Below, in pieces: positions 50,210-58,675 of a DNA stretch of 64,000 nt. The first letter of the stretch is position 1, and the number at the start of each line of letters is the position of its first letter. This DNA is from Amycolatopsis bullii (GTDB lineage Bacteria > Actinomycetota > Actinomycetes > Mycobacteriales > Pseudonocardiaceae), in assembly GCF_014654205.1 (NCBI RefSeq), contig NZ_BNAW01000016.1, forward strand, positions 92,447-156,446. The letters are read 5' to 3'. The notes below the pieces were generated by a model. The model was given only the letters and a program-made list of their open reading frames with translations. It did no database searches and had not been told where the DNA came from. The translations under genes and the position numbers were made by a program.

Positions 50210-51433
50210 TCAGCCCTGGGCGATCTTCTTCGCCAGGTTGTCGTCCAGCGTCGCGAGGAACTCCTCGGTCGTCTGCCACGGCTGGTCCTTGCTGATGAGC
50301 AACGCGAGGTCCTTCGTCATCTGGCCGCTCTCAACGGTCTCGACGACGACCTGCTCCAGCTTGTTCGCGAAGCCGATCAGCTCCTGGTTGCCGTCCAGCT
50401 TGCCGCGGTGCTCGAGGCCGCGGGTCCAGGCGTAGATCGACGCGATCGGGTTGGTCGACGTCGGCTTGCCCTGCTGGTGCTGGCGGTAGTGCCGGGTGAC
50501 CGTGCCGTGCGCGGCCTCGGCCTCGACGGTCCGGCCGTCCGGCGTGCGCAGCACCGACGTCATCAGGCCCAGCGAGCCGAAGCCCTGCGCGACCGTGTCG
50601 GACTGGACGTCACCGTCGTAGTTCTTGCACGCCCAGACGTAGCCGCCCTCCCACTTCATCGCCGCGGCGACCATGTCGTCGATCAGGCGGTGCTCGTAGG
50701 AGATGCCCTTGGCGTCGAAGTCGGCCTTGAACTCGTTCTGGAAGATCTCCTCGAACACGTCCTTGAACTGGCCGTCGTAGGCCTTGAGGATGGTGTTCTT
50801 GGTGGAGAGGTAGACCGGCAGGCCGCGGTCCAGGCCGTACTGCAGGGACGCGCGCGCGAAGTCCTCGATCGACTTCTTGAAGTTGTACATCCCCATCGCG
50901 ACGCCGCCGCCCTCGGGGAACTGCGCGACCTGGAACTCCATCGGCTCGGAGCCGTCGTCCGGGGTGTAGGTCACGGTCAGCTTGCCCGGGCCGGGGACCT
51001 TGAAGTTGGTCGCCTTGTACTGGTCGCCGTGCGCGTGGCGGCCGATGATGATCGGCTTCGTCCACGTCGGCACCAGCCGCGGGATGTTCTGGATGACGAT
51101 CGGCTCGCGGAAGATCACGCCGCCGAGGATGTTGCGGATCGTCCCGTTCGGGGACAGCCACATCTTCTTGAGGCCGAACTCTTCGACGCGCGCCTCGTCC
51201 GGGGTGATCGTGGCGCACTTGACGCCGACGCCGTGCTTCTTGATCGCGTTCGCGGAGTCGACCGTGACCTGGTCGTCGGTGCGGTCCCGCTCCTCGATAC
51301 CCAGGTCGTAGTAGTCCAGGTTCACGTCCAGGTACGGGTGGATCAGCTTGTCCTTGATGAACTGCCAGATGATGCGGGTCATCTCATCGCCGTCGAGTTC
51401 GACGACGGTGCCCTGGACCTTGATCTTGGCCAT
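50210..51433 (-). CDS. icd: NADP-dependent isocitrate dehydrogenase, homodimeric type
   Basis: Oxidises isocitrate to 2-oxoglutarate with NADP in the TCA cycle. The 407-residue eukaryotic-like dimeric form is shown by MWLSPNGTIRNILGGVIFRE, GRHAHGDQYKATNF, the metal-binding HRLIDDMVAAAMK and AEAAHGTVTRHYRQHQQG. The ATG at 51433 begins the family start MAKIKVQGTVVELDGDEMTR. It is divergent from the membrane-protein gene at 51690 across a 256-base gap holding no other gene. Confidence 0.97.
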   Translation of the reverse strand: MAKIKVQGTVVELDGDEMTRIIWQFIKDKLIHPYLDVNLDYYDLGIEERDRTDDQVTVDSANAIKKHGVGVKCATITPDEARVEEFGLKKMWLSPNGTIRNILGGVIFREPIVIQNIPRLVPTWTKPIIIGRHAHGDQYKATNFKVPGPGKLTVTYTPDDGSEPMEFQVAQFPEGGGVAMGMYNFKKSIEDFARASLQYGLDRGLPVYLSTKNTILKAYDGQFKDVFEEIFQNEFKADFDAKGISYEHRLIDDMVAAAMKWEGGYVWACKNYDGDVQSDTVAQGFGSLGLMTSVLRTPDGRTVEAEAAHGTVTRHYRQHQQGKPTSTNPIASIYAWTRGLEHRGKLDGNQELIGFANKLEQVVVETVESGQMTKDLALLISKDQPWQTTEEFLATLDDNLAKKIAQG

Positions 51434-51689
51434 GAGCAGCGGTGCTCCTTCCGCGGATCTTCGCGTTCTTCTTTAAGTCTCGCCGGTAGCGGTACAAGCG
51501 TACTGCTTGACCGAGCTGGATGGTTCCAGTAGTGGCCGGTATCAAGTCTCCACCCGGCCGTTGTGGCACGGATCACCGGGCAGGACGGCCGCCGGACCAC
51601 CGATTCGACCGTTCGCCGAGCGGTCGTCGCATTCGGGGGGTGAACCGGGGCACGATGCCACCCGTGACTCCAAGTGGGAGGTGACGGCC

Positions 51690-52211
51690 ATGTCGACCCA
51701 TCGGTACGCCGACTACGAAGTCGACTACGAGAACGACTACGAGGAGCAGGACGACCCCACCGACGCGCTCGACGAGCGGCCGCGCCGGGGCGCCGCGCAC
51801 GTGGTCAGCGCGCTCGGCGGCCTCGTGCTCACTCCGGTCGCCCTCGGCCTGCTCAGCTGGGGTGGCCTGCGCCAGCAGCAGCTGATCCAGGCCACGCTGA
51901 GCACCAACCGCGACCCGCTGGGCATCGCGCTGCTGGCCGGCGGGGCGATCCTGCTGCTGGTCGTCGCCGCGCTCGGCGCGCTGTCGGCGGTCGGCCCGAT
52001 CCTCGGCGGCCTGATCTACGGCGTACTGCCCGGCGTCGCCGCGATGGCCGTGCCCGAATGGGGCTTCCGGCTGGTCAACCTGATGCCGAAGAGCGACATC
52101 GCGTACGGCGTCATGGACTTCCTCTTCATCGGCGGCCTGCTCGGCGTGGGCTTCCTCCTGGTCGGCAGCGGCCTGGCCAACGCGCTGGTCCGGCGGCGGC
52201 GCGAAGGCTGA
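51690..52211 (+). CDS. Small multi-pass membrane protein with acidic N terminus
   Basis: The first 30 residues are very acidic (DYEVDYENDYEEQDDPTDAL). Four hydrophobic helices follow, ending LLGVGFLLVGSGLANALVRR. GGGAGG lies nine bases before the ATG. No family recognised; the 173-residue protein keeps a typical actinobacterial codon pattern. Confidence 0.7.
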   Translation: MSTHRYADYEVDYENDYEEQDDPTDALDERPRRGAAHVVSALGGLVLTPVALGLLSWGGLRQQQLIQATLSTNRDPLGIALLAGGAILLLVVAALGALSAVGPILGGLIYGVLPGVAAMAVPEWGFRLVNLMPKSDIAYGVMDFLFIGGLLGVGFLLVGSGLANALVRRRREG

Positions 52212-52224
52212 CGCACGCCGGTGG

Positions 52225-52230
52225 CATCAT
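52225..52230 (+). promoter_or_regulatory. -10 element of the DUF2203 gene (leaderless)
   Basis: CATCAT, six bases before the ATG at 52237. Confidence 0.4.
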
Positions 52231-52236
52231 CGGCGG

Positions 52237-52617
52237 ATGGGACTGTTCACCGTGGCCGAGGCCCGCGACGAACTGGCGCGCCTGAGACCGGTCCTCGACG
52301 AACTCGTGCGCGTCCGCGCCGACGCCGCCGAGCTCGCGGCGTCGCTGCGGCCGGGTGGCCGGGCCACCGAGCTGGGCGGGCTGCCCGAGTGGAAGGCCGC
52401 ACAGGCGCGCCTCGACGACCTGATGACGACGGTGCAGCACACCGGCGCCCAGCTCAAGGGGTTCGCGCCGCTGCTGGTCGACTTCCCCGCCGAGCTCGAC
52501 GGCACCGACGTGCTCCTGTGCTGGCTCGAAGGCGACCGCGAGCTGAGCTGGTACCACCGCACCGACCTCGGTTTCGCCGGCCGCCGTCCGCTGAAAACCG
52601 CTGGTGGCCCTGGCTAG
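52237..52617 (+). CDS. DUF2203-family protein
   Basis: The 126-residue soluble protein begins GLFTVAEARDELARLRPVLD and ends with the family motif LLCWLEGDRELSWYHRTDLG plus FAGRRPL, both typical of DUF2203. The first half is helical and the second probably beta. Widespread in bacteria; function unknown. Confidence 0.88.
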   Translation: MGLFTVAEARDELARLRPVLDELVRVRADAAELAASLRPGGRATELGGLPEWKAAQARLDDLMTTVQHTGAQLKGFAPLLVDFPAELDGTDVLLCWLEGDRELSWYHRTDLGFAGRRPLKTAGGPG

Positions 52618-52620
52618 GTT
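52615..52620 (+). promoter_or_regulatory. -10 element of the methyltransferase gene (leaderless)
   Basis: TAGGTT overlaps the end of the DUF2203 gene and lies six bases before the GTG at 52627. Confidence 0.5.
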
Positions 52621-52626
52621 GGGTTC

Positions 52627-53238
52627 GTGAGCGACGAATCCCGGGCCGCGTTCTTCGACGGCACAGCCGAGCACTACGACGACGACACGTTCCACGTCTC
52701 CGTGGCGGAGGCCCTGGTCGAGCCGCTCCCGTCCGGCCCGGAACTCGTGCTGGACGTCGCCACGGGAACCGGCTTCGCGGCATACGCGGCCTTGCAGCTG
52801 AGGCCCGCGCGCGTGCTCGCTGTCGACCTGTCGCCGGCGATGGTCGCGCGGGCCGAAGCGAAGGCGGCTGCGCAGGACCCCGACGGGCGGATCGAGTGGC
52901 GCGTCGGGCCCGCGGTGCCGATGCCGGCGCCGGACGGGTCGGCCGACGTCGTGCTGTGCGCGTCCTCGCTGCACTTCCTGGGCGCGGTGGCGTTCGCCGA
53001 CTGGCTGCGGGTGCTGAAGCCGGGCGGACGGCTGGCGTTCTCGGTCGTGTCGGGGGCCCGGTTCAAACCGTCCGGGCCGTTCGCGGAGTTCGTGCCCGGC
53101 GACCTGTCGTTCCCGCTCGACGAGGCCGGGGCCGCCGCGCTGGCGAAGGACTTCGTGGACGTGTCGGCGAAGACGTTCACCGCCGACGACGGCGAGCGCG
53201 TCCGAAGCGTCTTCGTGGTGCACGCGACGGCCCCGTGA
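52627..53238 (+). CDS. SAM-dependent methyltransferase (class I)
   Basis: This 203-residue protein has SAM-binding motif I VLDVATGTGFAAYAAL, an acidic loop VLAVDLSPAMVARAEA, motif IV DVVLCASSLHFL and a post-motif VLKPGGRLAFSVVSG, the UbiE/methyltransferase-11 pattern. The start is a GTG. The substrate cannot be inferred; homologues include enzymes for small molecules and quinones. Confidence 0.85.
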   Translation: MSDESRAAFFDGTAEHYDDDTFHVSVAEALVEPLPSGPELVLDVATGTGFAAYAALQLRPARVLAVDLSPAMVARAEAKAAAQDPDGRIEWRVGPAVPMPAPDGSADVVLCASSLHFLGAVAFADWLRVLKPGGRLAFSVVSGARFKPSGPFAEFVPGDLSFPLDEAGAAALAKDFVDVSAKTFTADDGERVRSVFVVHATAP

Positions 53239-53239
53239 C

Positions 53240-53746
53240 TCAGGCGTGGAAGTGGACCTCACCGCGGGTCGCCGGGCCGTCCGGGCTGCCGCAGTGCTGG
53301 ACGAACGTCGCGTCGACGTCGGTCGTGCGGCCGTCGGCGTCCTTGTCAAGGCGGTCGATGGTGAAGTCCGCGTAGTCGTCACCGCAGCCGAAATGGGTGC
53401 TGACCACGAAGATCCCGGGCGTGGTCAGTGCCGGGTCGCTCTGCCCACGCCAGCGGGCGCCGGTGTAGGTGCCGGTGTGCAGTGCTTCCCCGGCCGGCGC
53501 GCTCAGCTCGACGCGCATGTCCTCGAAACCGGACTGGACGTCGATCTTCAGCACGCCATCGCGCTCCCAGACGGCGATCTCGTCGCCCGGTGCCGCGTAG
53601 TGGGCGCTGCCCTGCAGCGGCCAGGCGCCCTCCTCCGAGACGTAGTCGACCGTCTGCACCGGGTCCGCCGAAGCGACCGGCACGAGCGCCACGCCCAGCC
53701 CGGCCGCCGCCGTCAGGACCACGCACGCACGACGAAGTGAATTCAC
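53240..53746 (-). CDS. Secreted protein of unknown function
   Basis: A clear signal peptide (RRACVVLTAAAGLGVALVPV, cut after ASA near residue 27) precedes a domain of about 140 residues with alternating strands and two cysteines (FGCGDD and QHCGSP), probably a disulfide. GGAGGTTCC lies just before the GTG at 53746. No family recognised. It resembles small actinobacterial beta-sandwich secreted proteins. Confidence 0.72.
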   Translation of the reverse strand: MNSLRRACVVLTAAAGLGVALVPVASADPVQTVDYVSEEGAWPLQGSAHYAAPGDEIAVWERDGVLKIDVQSGFEDMRVELSAPAGEALHTGTYTGARWRGQSDPALTTPGIFVVSTHFGCGDDYADFTIDRLDKDADGRTTDVDATFVQHCGSPDGPATRGEVHFHA

Positions 53747-53831
53747 GGAACCTCCCCATCCCGAGCCGCCCTCCGCGGCACTGCCGATCATGCTCCCAGC
53801 ATCACCCGGGCGAGGGATAGAGCAATTTTGC

Positions 53832-54245
53832 TCAGCGGTGCAGCGACGCCCCCTTGAGGATCTTGTCGACGGCGTTCTTCGGCCCGTGCACCGCCATTCC
53901 GGCCAGCGCCAGCTTCTCCCCCGGCACCGCGCGGACCGCCGCCCGGTTGTCGGCGTCGTTCCCGGTGTGGAACAGCTCGTCGGTGAAGATCGAGAACCTC
54001 AGGCCGCGGCCCAGTGCGCGGCGGTGCGCCGCGGTCAGGACGTCCGCCGTGCCCGAAAAGACCAGCACCGGCTGGCCGAACATCGGCAGGTACTGCGTGT
54101 CGTCGGCGTCGGCGTACGGCTCGCCCATCAGCTCGGGGGTCACGTGCGCGATCCCGCTCACCAGGAACGCCGTGACGTTCAGCCGCTGCCAGGACGCCAG
54201 GTCGTCGCGGAGCAGGACGGCGATCTTCGTGTCGAAGGAACTCAT
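53832..54245 (-). CDS. DUF2000-family protein
   Basis: A 137-residue cytoplasmic protein beginning MSSFDTKIAVLLRDDLASWQ and containing FLVSGIAHVTPELMGEPY and ELFHTGNDADNRAAV, the DUF2000 pattern. It is divergent from an AraC-type gene over 50 bases, a pairing that suggests local control. Function unknown. Confidence 0.85.
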   Translation of the reverse strand: MSSFDTKIAVLLRDDLASWQRLNVTAFLVSGIAHVTPELMGEPYADADDTQYLPMFGQPVLVFSGTADVLTAAHRRALGRGLRFSIFTDELFHTGNDADNRAAVRAVPGEKLALAGMAVHGPKNAVDKILKGASLHR

Positions 54246-54283
54246 GCCGGTCACGATCGCCCGGGCGCCACGGCCGCGTCTTG

Positions 54284-54289
54284 TACGTT
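54284..54289 (+). promoter_or_regulatory. -10 element of the AraC-type gene (leaderless)
   Basis: TACGTT, six bases before the ATG at 54296. It supports that start over the TTG at 54281. Confidence 0.5.
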
Positions 54290-54295
54290 CTTGAC

Positions 54296-55072
54296 ATGGC
54301 GGACGTCGCGGCATGGCGGCCGGCGGTCCCGGGGATCGCCGAGGTCTTCCACGCGCGCTTCACCACGCACGCCTACCCGCTGCACACGCACGACACGTGG
54401 ACGCTGCTCATCGTCGACGACGGCGTCATCCGCTACGACCTCGACCGCCACCACCACGGCGCGCTCGGCCCGGCGGTGACGCTGCTGCCGCCGAACGTCG
54501 CCCACGACGGCCGCGCCGCGACCAGCCACGGCTTCCGCAAGCGCGTGCTCTACCTGGACACGCCGGTGCTGGGCGAAGACCTGATCGGCGCGGCGGTCGA
54601 CCGGCCGAGCCTCGCCGACGGCCTCCTGCGCACCCGCATCCACCAGCTCCACGAGTCCCTCGCCTCGCACGGCGACGCTCTCGAAGCCGAGAGCCGCTTG
54701 GTCCTGGTCGCCGACCGCCTGCGCACCCATTTGGGTCGCCCGGTTTCCCACGAACCGAAGCGCGGCCTGGCCGACGACCTGCGGGATCTGCTGGACGCGC
54801 GCCTGCCGGAGGCGCTGACGCTGGCGGAAGCGGGCGAGACGCTCGGCGCGCACCCGGCGTACCTCGTCCGCTGCTTCGGGGCGCGGTTCGGCCTGCCGCC
54901 GCACCGGTACCTCACGGGCCGCCGGGTCGACCGGGCCCGCCGGCTGCTGCTCGGTGGGACGCCGGCCGCGGAGGTCGCGACGGCGGCCGGGTTCACCGAC
55001 CAGGCGCACCTGACGCGGCACTTCAAGCGGTACCTGGGCACGACGCCGTCGCGCTACGCGAAAACCCGGTGA
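54296..55072 (+). CDS. AraC-family transcriptional regulator
   Basis: An N-terminal cupin-type sensing domain (HTHDTWTLLIVDDGVIRYDL) is followed by two helix-turn-helix units. The second matches the family signature AAGFTDQAHLTRHFKRYLGT near the C terminus. It has 258 residues. It probably controls the divergent DUF2000 gene. The inducer is unknown. Confidence 0.9.
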   Translation: MADVAAWRPAVPGIAEVFHARFTTHAYPLHTHDTWTLLIVDDGVIRYDLDRHHHGALGPAVTLLPPNVAHDGRAATSHGFRKRVLYLDTPVLGEDLIGAAVDRPSLADGLLRTRIHQLHESLASHGDALEAESRLVLVADRLRTHLGRPVSHEPKRGLADDLRDLLDARLPEALTLAEAGETLGAHPAYLVRCFGARFGLPPHRYLTGRRVDRARRLLLGGTPAAEVATAAGFTDQAHLTRHFKRYLGTTPSRYAKTR

Positions 55073-55081
55073 CGGCGTCGT

Positions 55082-55087
55082 TACGAT
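55082..55087 (+). promoter_or_regulatory. -10 element of the DUF2165 gene (leaderless)
   Basis: TACGAT, six bases before the ATG at 55094. Confidence 0.5.
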
Positions 55088-55093
55088 CCGGAT

Positions 55094-55618
55094 ATGGGGT
55101 TCCTCGCGAGACTCGGCGGCCTGCGGTTCGCGGTCGCCGTCCTCACCGCCATGACCGCGCTCCAGATGACGCTCATCGCGTTCGGCAACATCACCGACTT
55201 CGGCACGAACCAGGCGTTCGTCCAGCACGTGCTGGCGATGGACACGACGTTCCGCTCACCGGACATGATGTGGCGCGCGATCACGAGTCCCGGCCTGCAG
55301 AACGCGGCGTACGTGGTGATCATCGCGTGGGAGACGCTGACGGCGCTGGTCCTGATCGCGGCCCTGGTCCAGTGGATCCGCGCCCGCGACGCAACGGCCC
55401 GGCGCCTGTCGTCCCTCGGCTGGGTGATGTGGGTGCTGCTGTTCGGCGTCGGCTTCCTCGCCATCGGCGGTGAGTGGTTCCAGATGTGGCAGTCGGAGAA
55501 GTGGAACGGGCTGCAGCCGGCGCTGCAGAACTTCCTGATCGCGACGGTGGCGCTGGTCGTCGCGCACCTGCCGGAGCGGCAAGCGACGGGTCAGCAGGGA
55601 CGCGCCGCCGGCAACTGA
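55094..55618 (+). CDS. DUF2165-family membrane protein
   Basis: The 174-residue protein has four helices. NITDFGTNQAFVQHVLAMDT and FLAIGGEWFQMWQSEKWNGL are the conserved segments of predicted small integral membrane proteins of the DUF2165 family. Function unknown. It is on the same strand as the AraC-type gene, but its own -10 suggests separate transcription. Confidence 0.88.
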   Translation: MGFLARLGGLRFAVAVLTAMTALQMTLIAFGNITDFGTNQAFVQHVLAMDTTFRSPDMMWRAITSPGLQNAAYVVIIAWETLTALVLIAALVQWIRARDATARRLSSLGWVMWVLLFGVGFLAIGGEWFQMWQSEKWNGLQPALQNFLIATVALVVAHLPERQATGQQGRAAGN

Positions 55619-55777
55619 GAGCAGGAGCCAGCGCGAGCACACGGTAGAACTCGAGCGCCGGCGTGCAGTCCTGGTTCGCGGCCTGGAGGTCACGCCGCCG
55701 GGGTCATGAACTTCTCCGGCCATGCCGAACCGGTCAAACCCACCTGCCGGAGAAGCTGCCGGGGCGGCAGGCTGTGT

Positions 55778-55783
55778 CAAGAT
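55778..55783 (+). promoter_or_regulatory. -10 element of the HhH-GPD gene (leaderless)
   Basis: CAAGAT, six bases before the ATG at 55790. It is the weakest match to TANNNT in this set. Confidence 0.35.
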
Positions 55784-55789
55784 GACGGC

Positions 55790-56371
55790 ATGCTGCGCGA
55801 ACTGCACCTGACCGGCGACCCGGCGGGCGACAAGTTGCTGAACGACGACCCGTTCGCCCTCCTCGTCGGCATGCTCCTGGACCAGCAGTTCCCGATGGAG
55901 CACGCCTTCATGGGCCCGCGGAAGATCGCCGACCGGATGGACGGCTTCTCGCTGGCGAAGATCGCGGCGACCGATGTCGAGGAGTTCGTCGAGCTCTGCG
56001 TGGTTCCGCCGGCCATCCACCGCTACGGCGGTTCGATGGCCCGCCGCGTTCACGCGCTCGCGCAGCACATCATCGAGCACTACGACGGCCGCACCGAGGG
56101 GATCTGGCTCGACGGCCGCCCGAAGCCGGATGGTCCCGAAGTCCTTAAGCGGCTGAAGGCGCTGCCCGGCTTCGGGGAGCAGAAGGCCAAGATCTTCCTG
56201 GCTTTGCTGGGAAAGCAGCGTGGCGTGCAGCCGAAGGGCTGGCGGGAAGCAGCCGGCGCGTACGGCGACCGCGGCTCGCGCCGGTCGATCGCCGACGTCA
56301 CGAGCGCCGAAACCCTCGCCGAGGTGCGCGCGTTCAAGAAGGCCGCCAAGGCCGCGGCGAAGGCCGGCTAA
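55790..56371 (+). CDS. HhH-GPD-type base-excision repair protein
   Basis: The 193-residue protein has LLVGMLLDQQFPMEHAFMGP and the helix-hairpin-helix LPGFGEQKAKIFLALLGKQ. This is the TIGR03252-type uncharacterised HhH-GPD family of actinobacteria, related to DNA glycosylases. The catalytic Lys/Asp pair of characterised glycosylases is not obvious. The C terminus is Lys/Ala-rich (KKAAKAAAKAG), which could bind DNA. Its stop shares CTAA with the opposing gene. Confidence 0.85.
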   Translation: MLRELHLTGDPAGDKLLNDDPFALLVGMLLDQQFPMEHAFMGPRKIADRMDGFSLAKIAATDVEEFVELCVVPPAIHRYGGSMARRVHALAQHIIEHYDGRTEGIWLDGRPKPDGPEVLKRLKALPGFGEQKAKIFLALLGKQRGVQPKGWREAAGAYGDRGSRRSIADVTSAETLAEVRAFKKAAKAAAKAG

Positions 56372-56928
56372 CGCACCCAGACGCGCAGCGGGCCGAGCGC
56401 CGAAGCGCCGTGGTCCAACGCGGTCCGCAGCGCGTCGCCGTGTTCGTAGCCGACCACCGGGGCCCCCGGGAACGCCGAGGCCACCGCCGCCACCGCGCCG
56501 GGCCACGCCGAGGCCGGGCCCGAGAAGTTGGACAACCCCACCACGCCGTCGCCGCGGTGGGCGACGACCTCCGCCGGGCCGCGGGACAGCACCGCCACCG
56601 AGTCGTCCACCGGGAAGCCGTGGTCGATCACCTCCCGCCAGCCCGGCTCGGGGACACCCGGTCCGCACGCGATCCAGGTCGCTTCGAACAAGATCGAGAA
56701 CCCCGGCAGGTCCAGGGTCGCGAAGCTGTCCTTCACCGAACACCCCGGCGAGCCGTCGACGAACGGGAGGACGTCGGCGGCGGTGGCGTCCGGGGTCAAG
56801 GTCACCGCGTCCGGGTAGTACTCCGGTGTGCGGGAAGGCGAAGTCCACGCCCGCGGGCCGAACTGGCCGCCGCACACCAGAGCGCACCACGCCGCGTTTT
56901 CCGCGACCGTCCACTTCAGACTCGTCAC
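56368..56928 (-). CDS. Conserved hypothetical protein
   Basis: A 186-residue soluble protein with WTVAENAAWCALVCGGQFGP at the start and SILFEATWIACGPGVPEPGW in the middle. The last third (SGPASAWPGAVAAVASAFPG, then YEHGDAL) resembles the end of acetyltransferase-like folds, but no acetyl-CoA loop is evident. The GTG overlaps the stop of the upstream methyltransferase gene (GTGA). Confidence 0.7.
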   Translation of the reverse strand: MTSLKWTVAENAAWCALVCGGQFGPRAWTSPSRTPEYYPDAVTLTPDATAADVLPFVDGSPGCSVKDSFATLDLPGFSILFEATWIACGPGVPEPGWREVIDHGFPVDDSVAVLSRGPAEVVAHRGDGVVGLSNFSGPASAWPGAVAAVASAFPGAPVVGYEHGDALRTALDHGASALGPLRVWVR

Positions 56929-57443
56929 AGCAGGCCCGCCAGCTTGTAGAGCACGAGACTCCCGGCCACCGCGACGTTCAGGCTGGCGCCGGTGCCGACC
57001 ATCGGGATTTCGACGACGCTGTCGAGCAGATCGAGGGCCTCAGGCGGGATCCCCGTCTGCTCGTGGCCGAGCACGGCGATCGTGCGGCCGCGGGCGGCGG
57101 GCAGGTCGGCCAGCCGGACGGCCTCCTCGGCCAGTTCGACGCCGACCACCCGGGTGCCCGCCGCCCGCTCGCGCGCCAGCCAGCTCGGCGGGTCGTGCAC
57201 CCAGTGCACGCAAGCCGGACGCCGCAACGTGTTCCCCCTCCGCAACGCCTCGGGTACCCACGGGAACCGCGGCACGGCGAGGCACGCCCCGACGGCGTCG
57301 CAGGTGCGCAGGAGAGTGCCGAGGTTCACGCCGTGCAGCGGCCACAGCGGGGCGGCCACCAGGTGGCCCCAACAGGAATGTGCCTTGCTGCGCCGGGACT
57401 TCCGCAGCTCTCGGGGCGTGCGGACCCGGACCGAAGGGCTCAC
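56925..57443 (-). CDS. SpoU/TrmH-type RNA 2'-O-methyltransferase
   Basis: The 172-residue SPOUT enzyme has the motifs NLGTLLRTCDAVGAC (motif 1), AVLGHEQTGIPPEALD (motif 2) and EIPMVGTGASLNVAVAGSLV (motif 3), which form the knotted SAM site. The N-terminal part is basic (RELRKSRRSKAH). It probably methylates tRNA or rRNA ribose. Its GTG is coupled to a short upstream frame with a leaderless promoter. Confidence 0.87.
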   Translation of the reverse strand: MSPSVRVRTPRELRKSRRSKAHSCWGHLVAAPLWPLHGVNLGTLLRTCDAVGACLAVPRFPWVPEALRRGNTLRRPACVHWVHDPPSWLARERAAGTRVVGVELAEEAVRLADLPAARGRTIAVLGHEQTGIPPEALDLLDSVVEIPMVGTGASLNVAVAGSLVLYKLAGLL

Positions 57444-57481
57444 CGGCGCCGAGGCGCGGCGCCTCCGAATTCGCTGATCAT
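57440..57481 (-). CDS. Possible 13-residue leader peptide of the RNA methyltransferase gene
   Basis: The ATG lies seven bases after a TAGACT hexamer, and the frame MISEFGGAAPRRR ends in a TGA that overlaps the GTG of the methyltransferase (GTGA). It could be a coupled leader peptide. Alternatively it is the true N terminus separated by a frame error. Confidence 0.4.
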   Translation of the reverse strand: MISEFGGAAPRRR

Positions 57482-57488
57482 GCCCCGG

Positions 57489-57494
57489 AGTCTA
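57489..57494 (-). promoter_or_regulatory. -10 element before the leader frame
   Basis: TAGACT on the reverse strand, seven bases before the ATG at 57481. It is the best -10 for the methyltransferase unit. Confidence 0.5.
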
Positions 57495-57556
57495 ACCCGT
57501 TCGCGGGGTCCACGGGACGGGTTTCCGCTCCTACCCTGGACCTGGAGGTGAAGCCC

Positions 57557-57745
57557 ATGCACGCAGGAGTAGGCGACGAAATCCAGGTGCACGGCCGGAC
57601 GGTCGGAGCGGCCGAGCAGCGCGGCGAGATCCTCGAAGTCCGGGGCCCCGACGGCGCACCGCCCTATCTGGTGCGGTTCGCCGACGGGCACGAAGGGCTC
57701 GTGTACCCCGGGCCCGACTGCGAGGTCCAGGCGCACGCCGACTAG
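57557..57745 (+). CDS. DUF1918-family protein
   Basis: The 62-residue protein reads MHAGVGDEIQVHGRTVGAAE, then RGEILEVRG and YLVRFADGHEGLVYPGPD, the DUF1918 pattern of a small beta-barrel. CTGGAGG lies seven bases before the ATG. Its stop codon is completed by the first base of the IS5-type element; before insertion it would have been TAA. Confidence 0.9.
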   Translation: MHAGVGDEIQVHGRTVGAAEQRGEILEVRGPDGAPPYLVRFADGHEGLVYPGPDCEVQAHAD

Positions 57746-58675
57746 GAGCTGTCCTGTAAGTCATCGGAGCCAGAGCACGATGGCGGCGATGGTGAGTTCG
57801 GCCTGGTAGTAGGCGGCGCGTTTGGCGTAGCGGGTGGCCAGGTCGCGGAACTGTTTGAGGCGGTTGAAGCAGCGTTCGACCACGTTGCGCTGCTTGTAGA
57901 CCTCGGCATCGAAGGCCGGTGGTCGCCCGCCGCGAGGGCCTTTGGCGGCGCGGCGGGCGATCTGGTCGTCCCGTTCCGGGCTGACGAAGGTGATCTGCCG
58001 GTCGCGCATCGCCTGGCGGGTCGAGGGATGCGAGTACGCCTTGTCTGCGATCACCGTCTCCGGCCGGCATCGCGGACGACCTGGCCCGAGGCGGGCGACG
58101 CTGATGCCGTCCAGCAGCGGCACCAGCTGCGGATTGTCGCCCGCCTGACCCGGCGTGAGCAGAAACCGCATCGGCAGACCCCGCCCATCCACGGCCAGGT
58201 GGATCTTGGTACTCAGCCCGCCACGGGACCGCCCGAGTCCTTCCCCGTCGCAGGCGAGGGCTTCGACTCCGTCGCTGCATCCCCCTTTTTCCGGGCACCA
58301 GCCGAGTGCTGATGGGCCCGGACCACGCTCGAGTCGACCGAGATGATCCATTCCAGGTCGCCGACGGCGTCGTCTTTGACGATCACCCGGTCGAGGATCT
58401 TGTTCCAGGTACCGTCCTTGGTCCACAACCGCAACCGTTCATGCGCGGTTTTCCAGGGTCCGTAGCGTTCGGGCAGGTCACGCCACGGAGCGCCGGTGCG
58501 CAGCTTCCACAAGATCGCGTTGATGACTTGGCGGTGATCACGCCACCGCCGCCCACCGCCTTGCTGCGGTGGCAGCAGCGGCTCGATCACCGCCCACGCC
58601 TTGTCCGTCAACTCACCACGACCAACCACGTCCGCATCCAACCGGACCGCAGCTAGATCACTTACAGGACACGCC
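57745..58675. mobile_element. IS5-family element (IS427-type), 931 bases
   Basis: Terminal inverted repeats GGAGCTGTCCTGTAAGT and GGCGTGTCCTGTAAGT (right end read inward) bound a single transposase. A CTA target duplication flanks it (57742-57744 and 58676-58678). Both ends and the transposase appear intact, so it may be active. IS427-type elements are known to use CTAR-like targets. Confidence 0.85.
57761..58641 (-). CDS. IS5-family transposase made by -1 frameshifting
   Basis: The first frame (58641-58213) carries the DUF4096-type start LTDKAWAVIEPLLPPQQGGG and the first catalytic Asp in ISVDSSVVRAHQ. The second frame (ending 57761) carries LGRSRGGLSTKIHLAVDGRG, the second Asp in VIADKAYSHP and the final Glu in RNVVERCFNRLKQFRDLATR. 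The frames differ by -1, and an AAAAAGGGGG run at 58281-58290 in the overlap is a good slip site. The start is a TTG. Two-frame organisation is normal for the IS427 group. Confidence 0.85.

Noticed and set aside
51488..51507. AGCGGTACAAGCGTACTGCT partial palindrome in the icd upstream gap
   Set aside because: Imperfect and single; it could be an icd operator but there is no second site or linked regulator.
54281..54295. TTG at 54281 as the AraC-type start
   Set aside because: It adds five residues that overlap the -10 hexamer at 54284; the ATG at 54296 fits a leaderless start.
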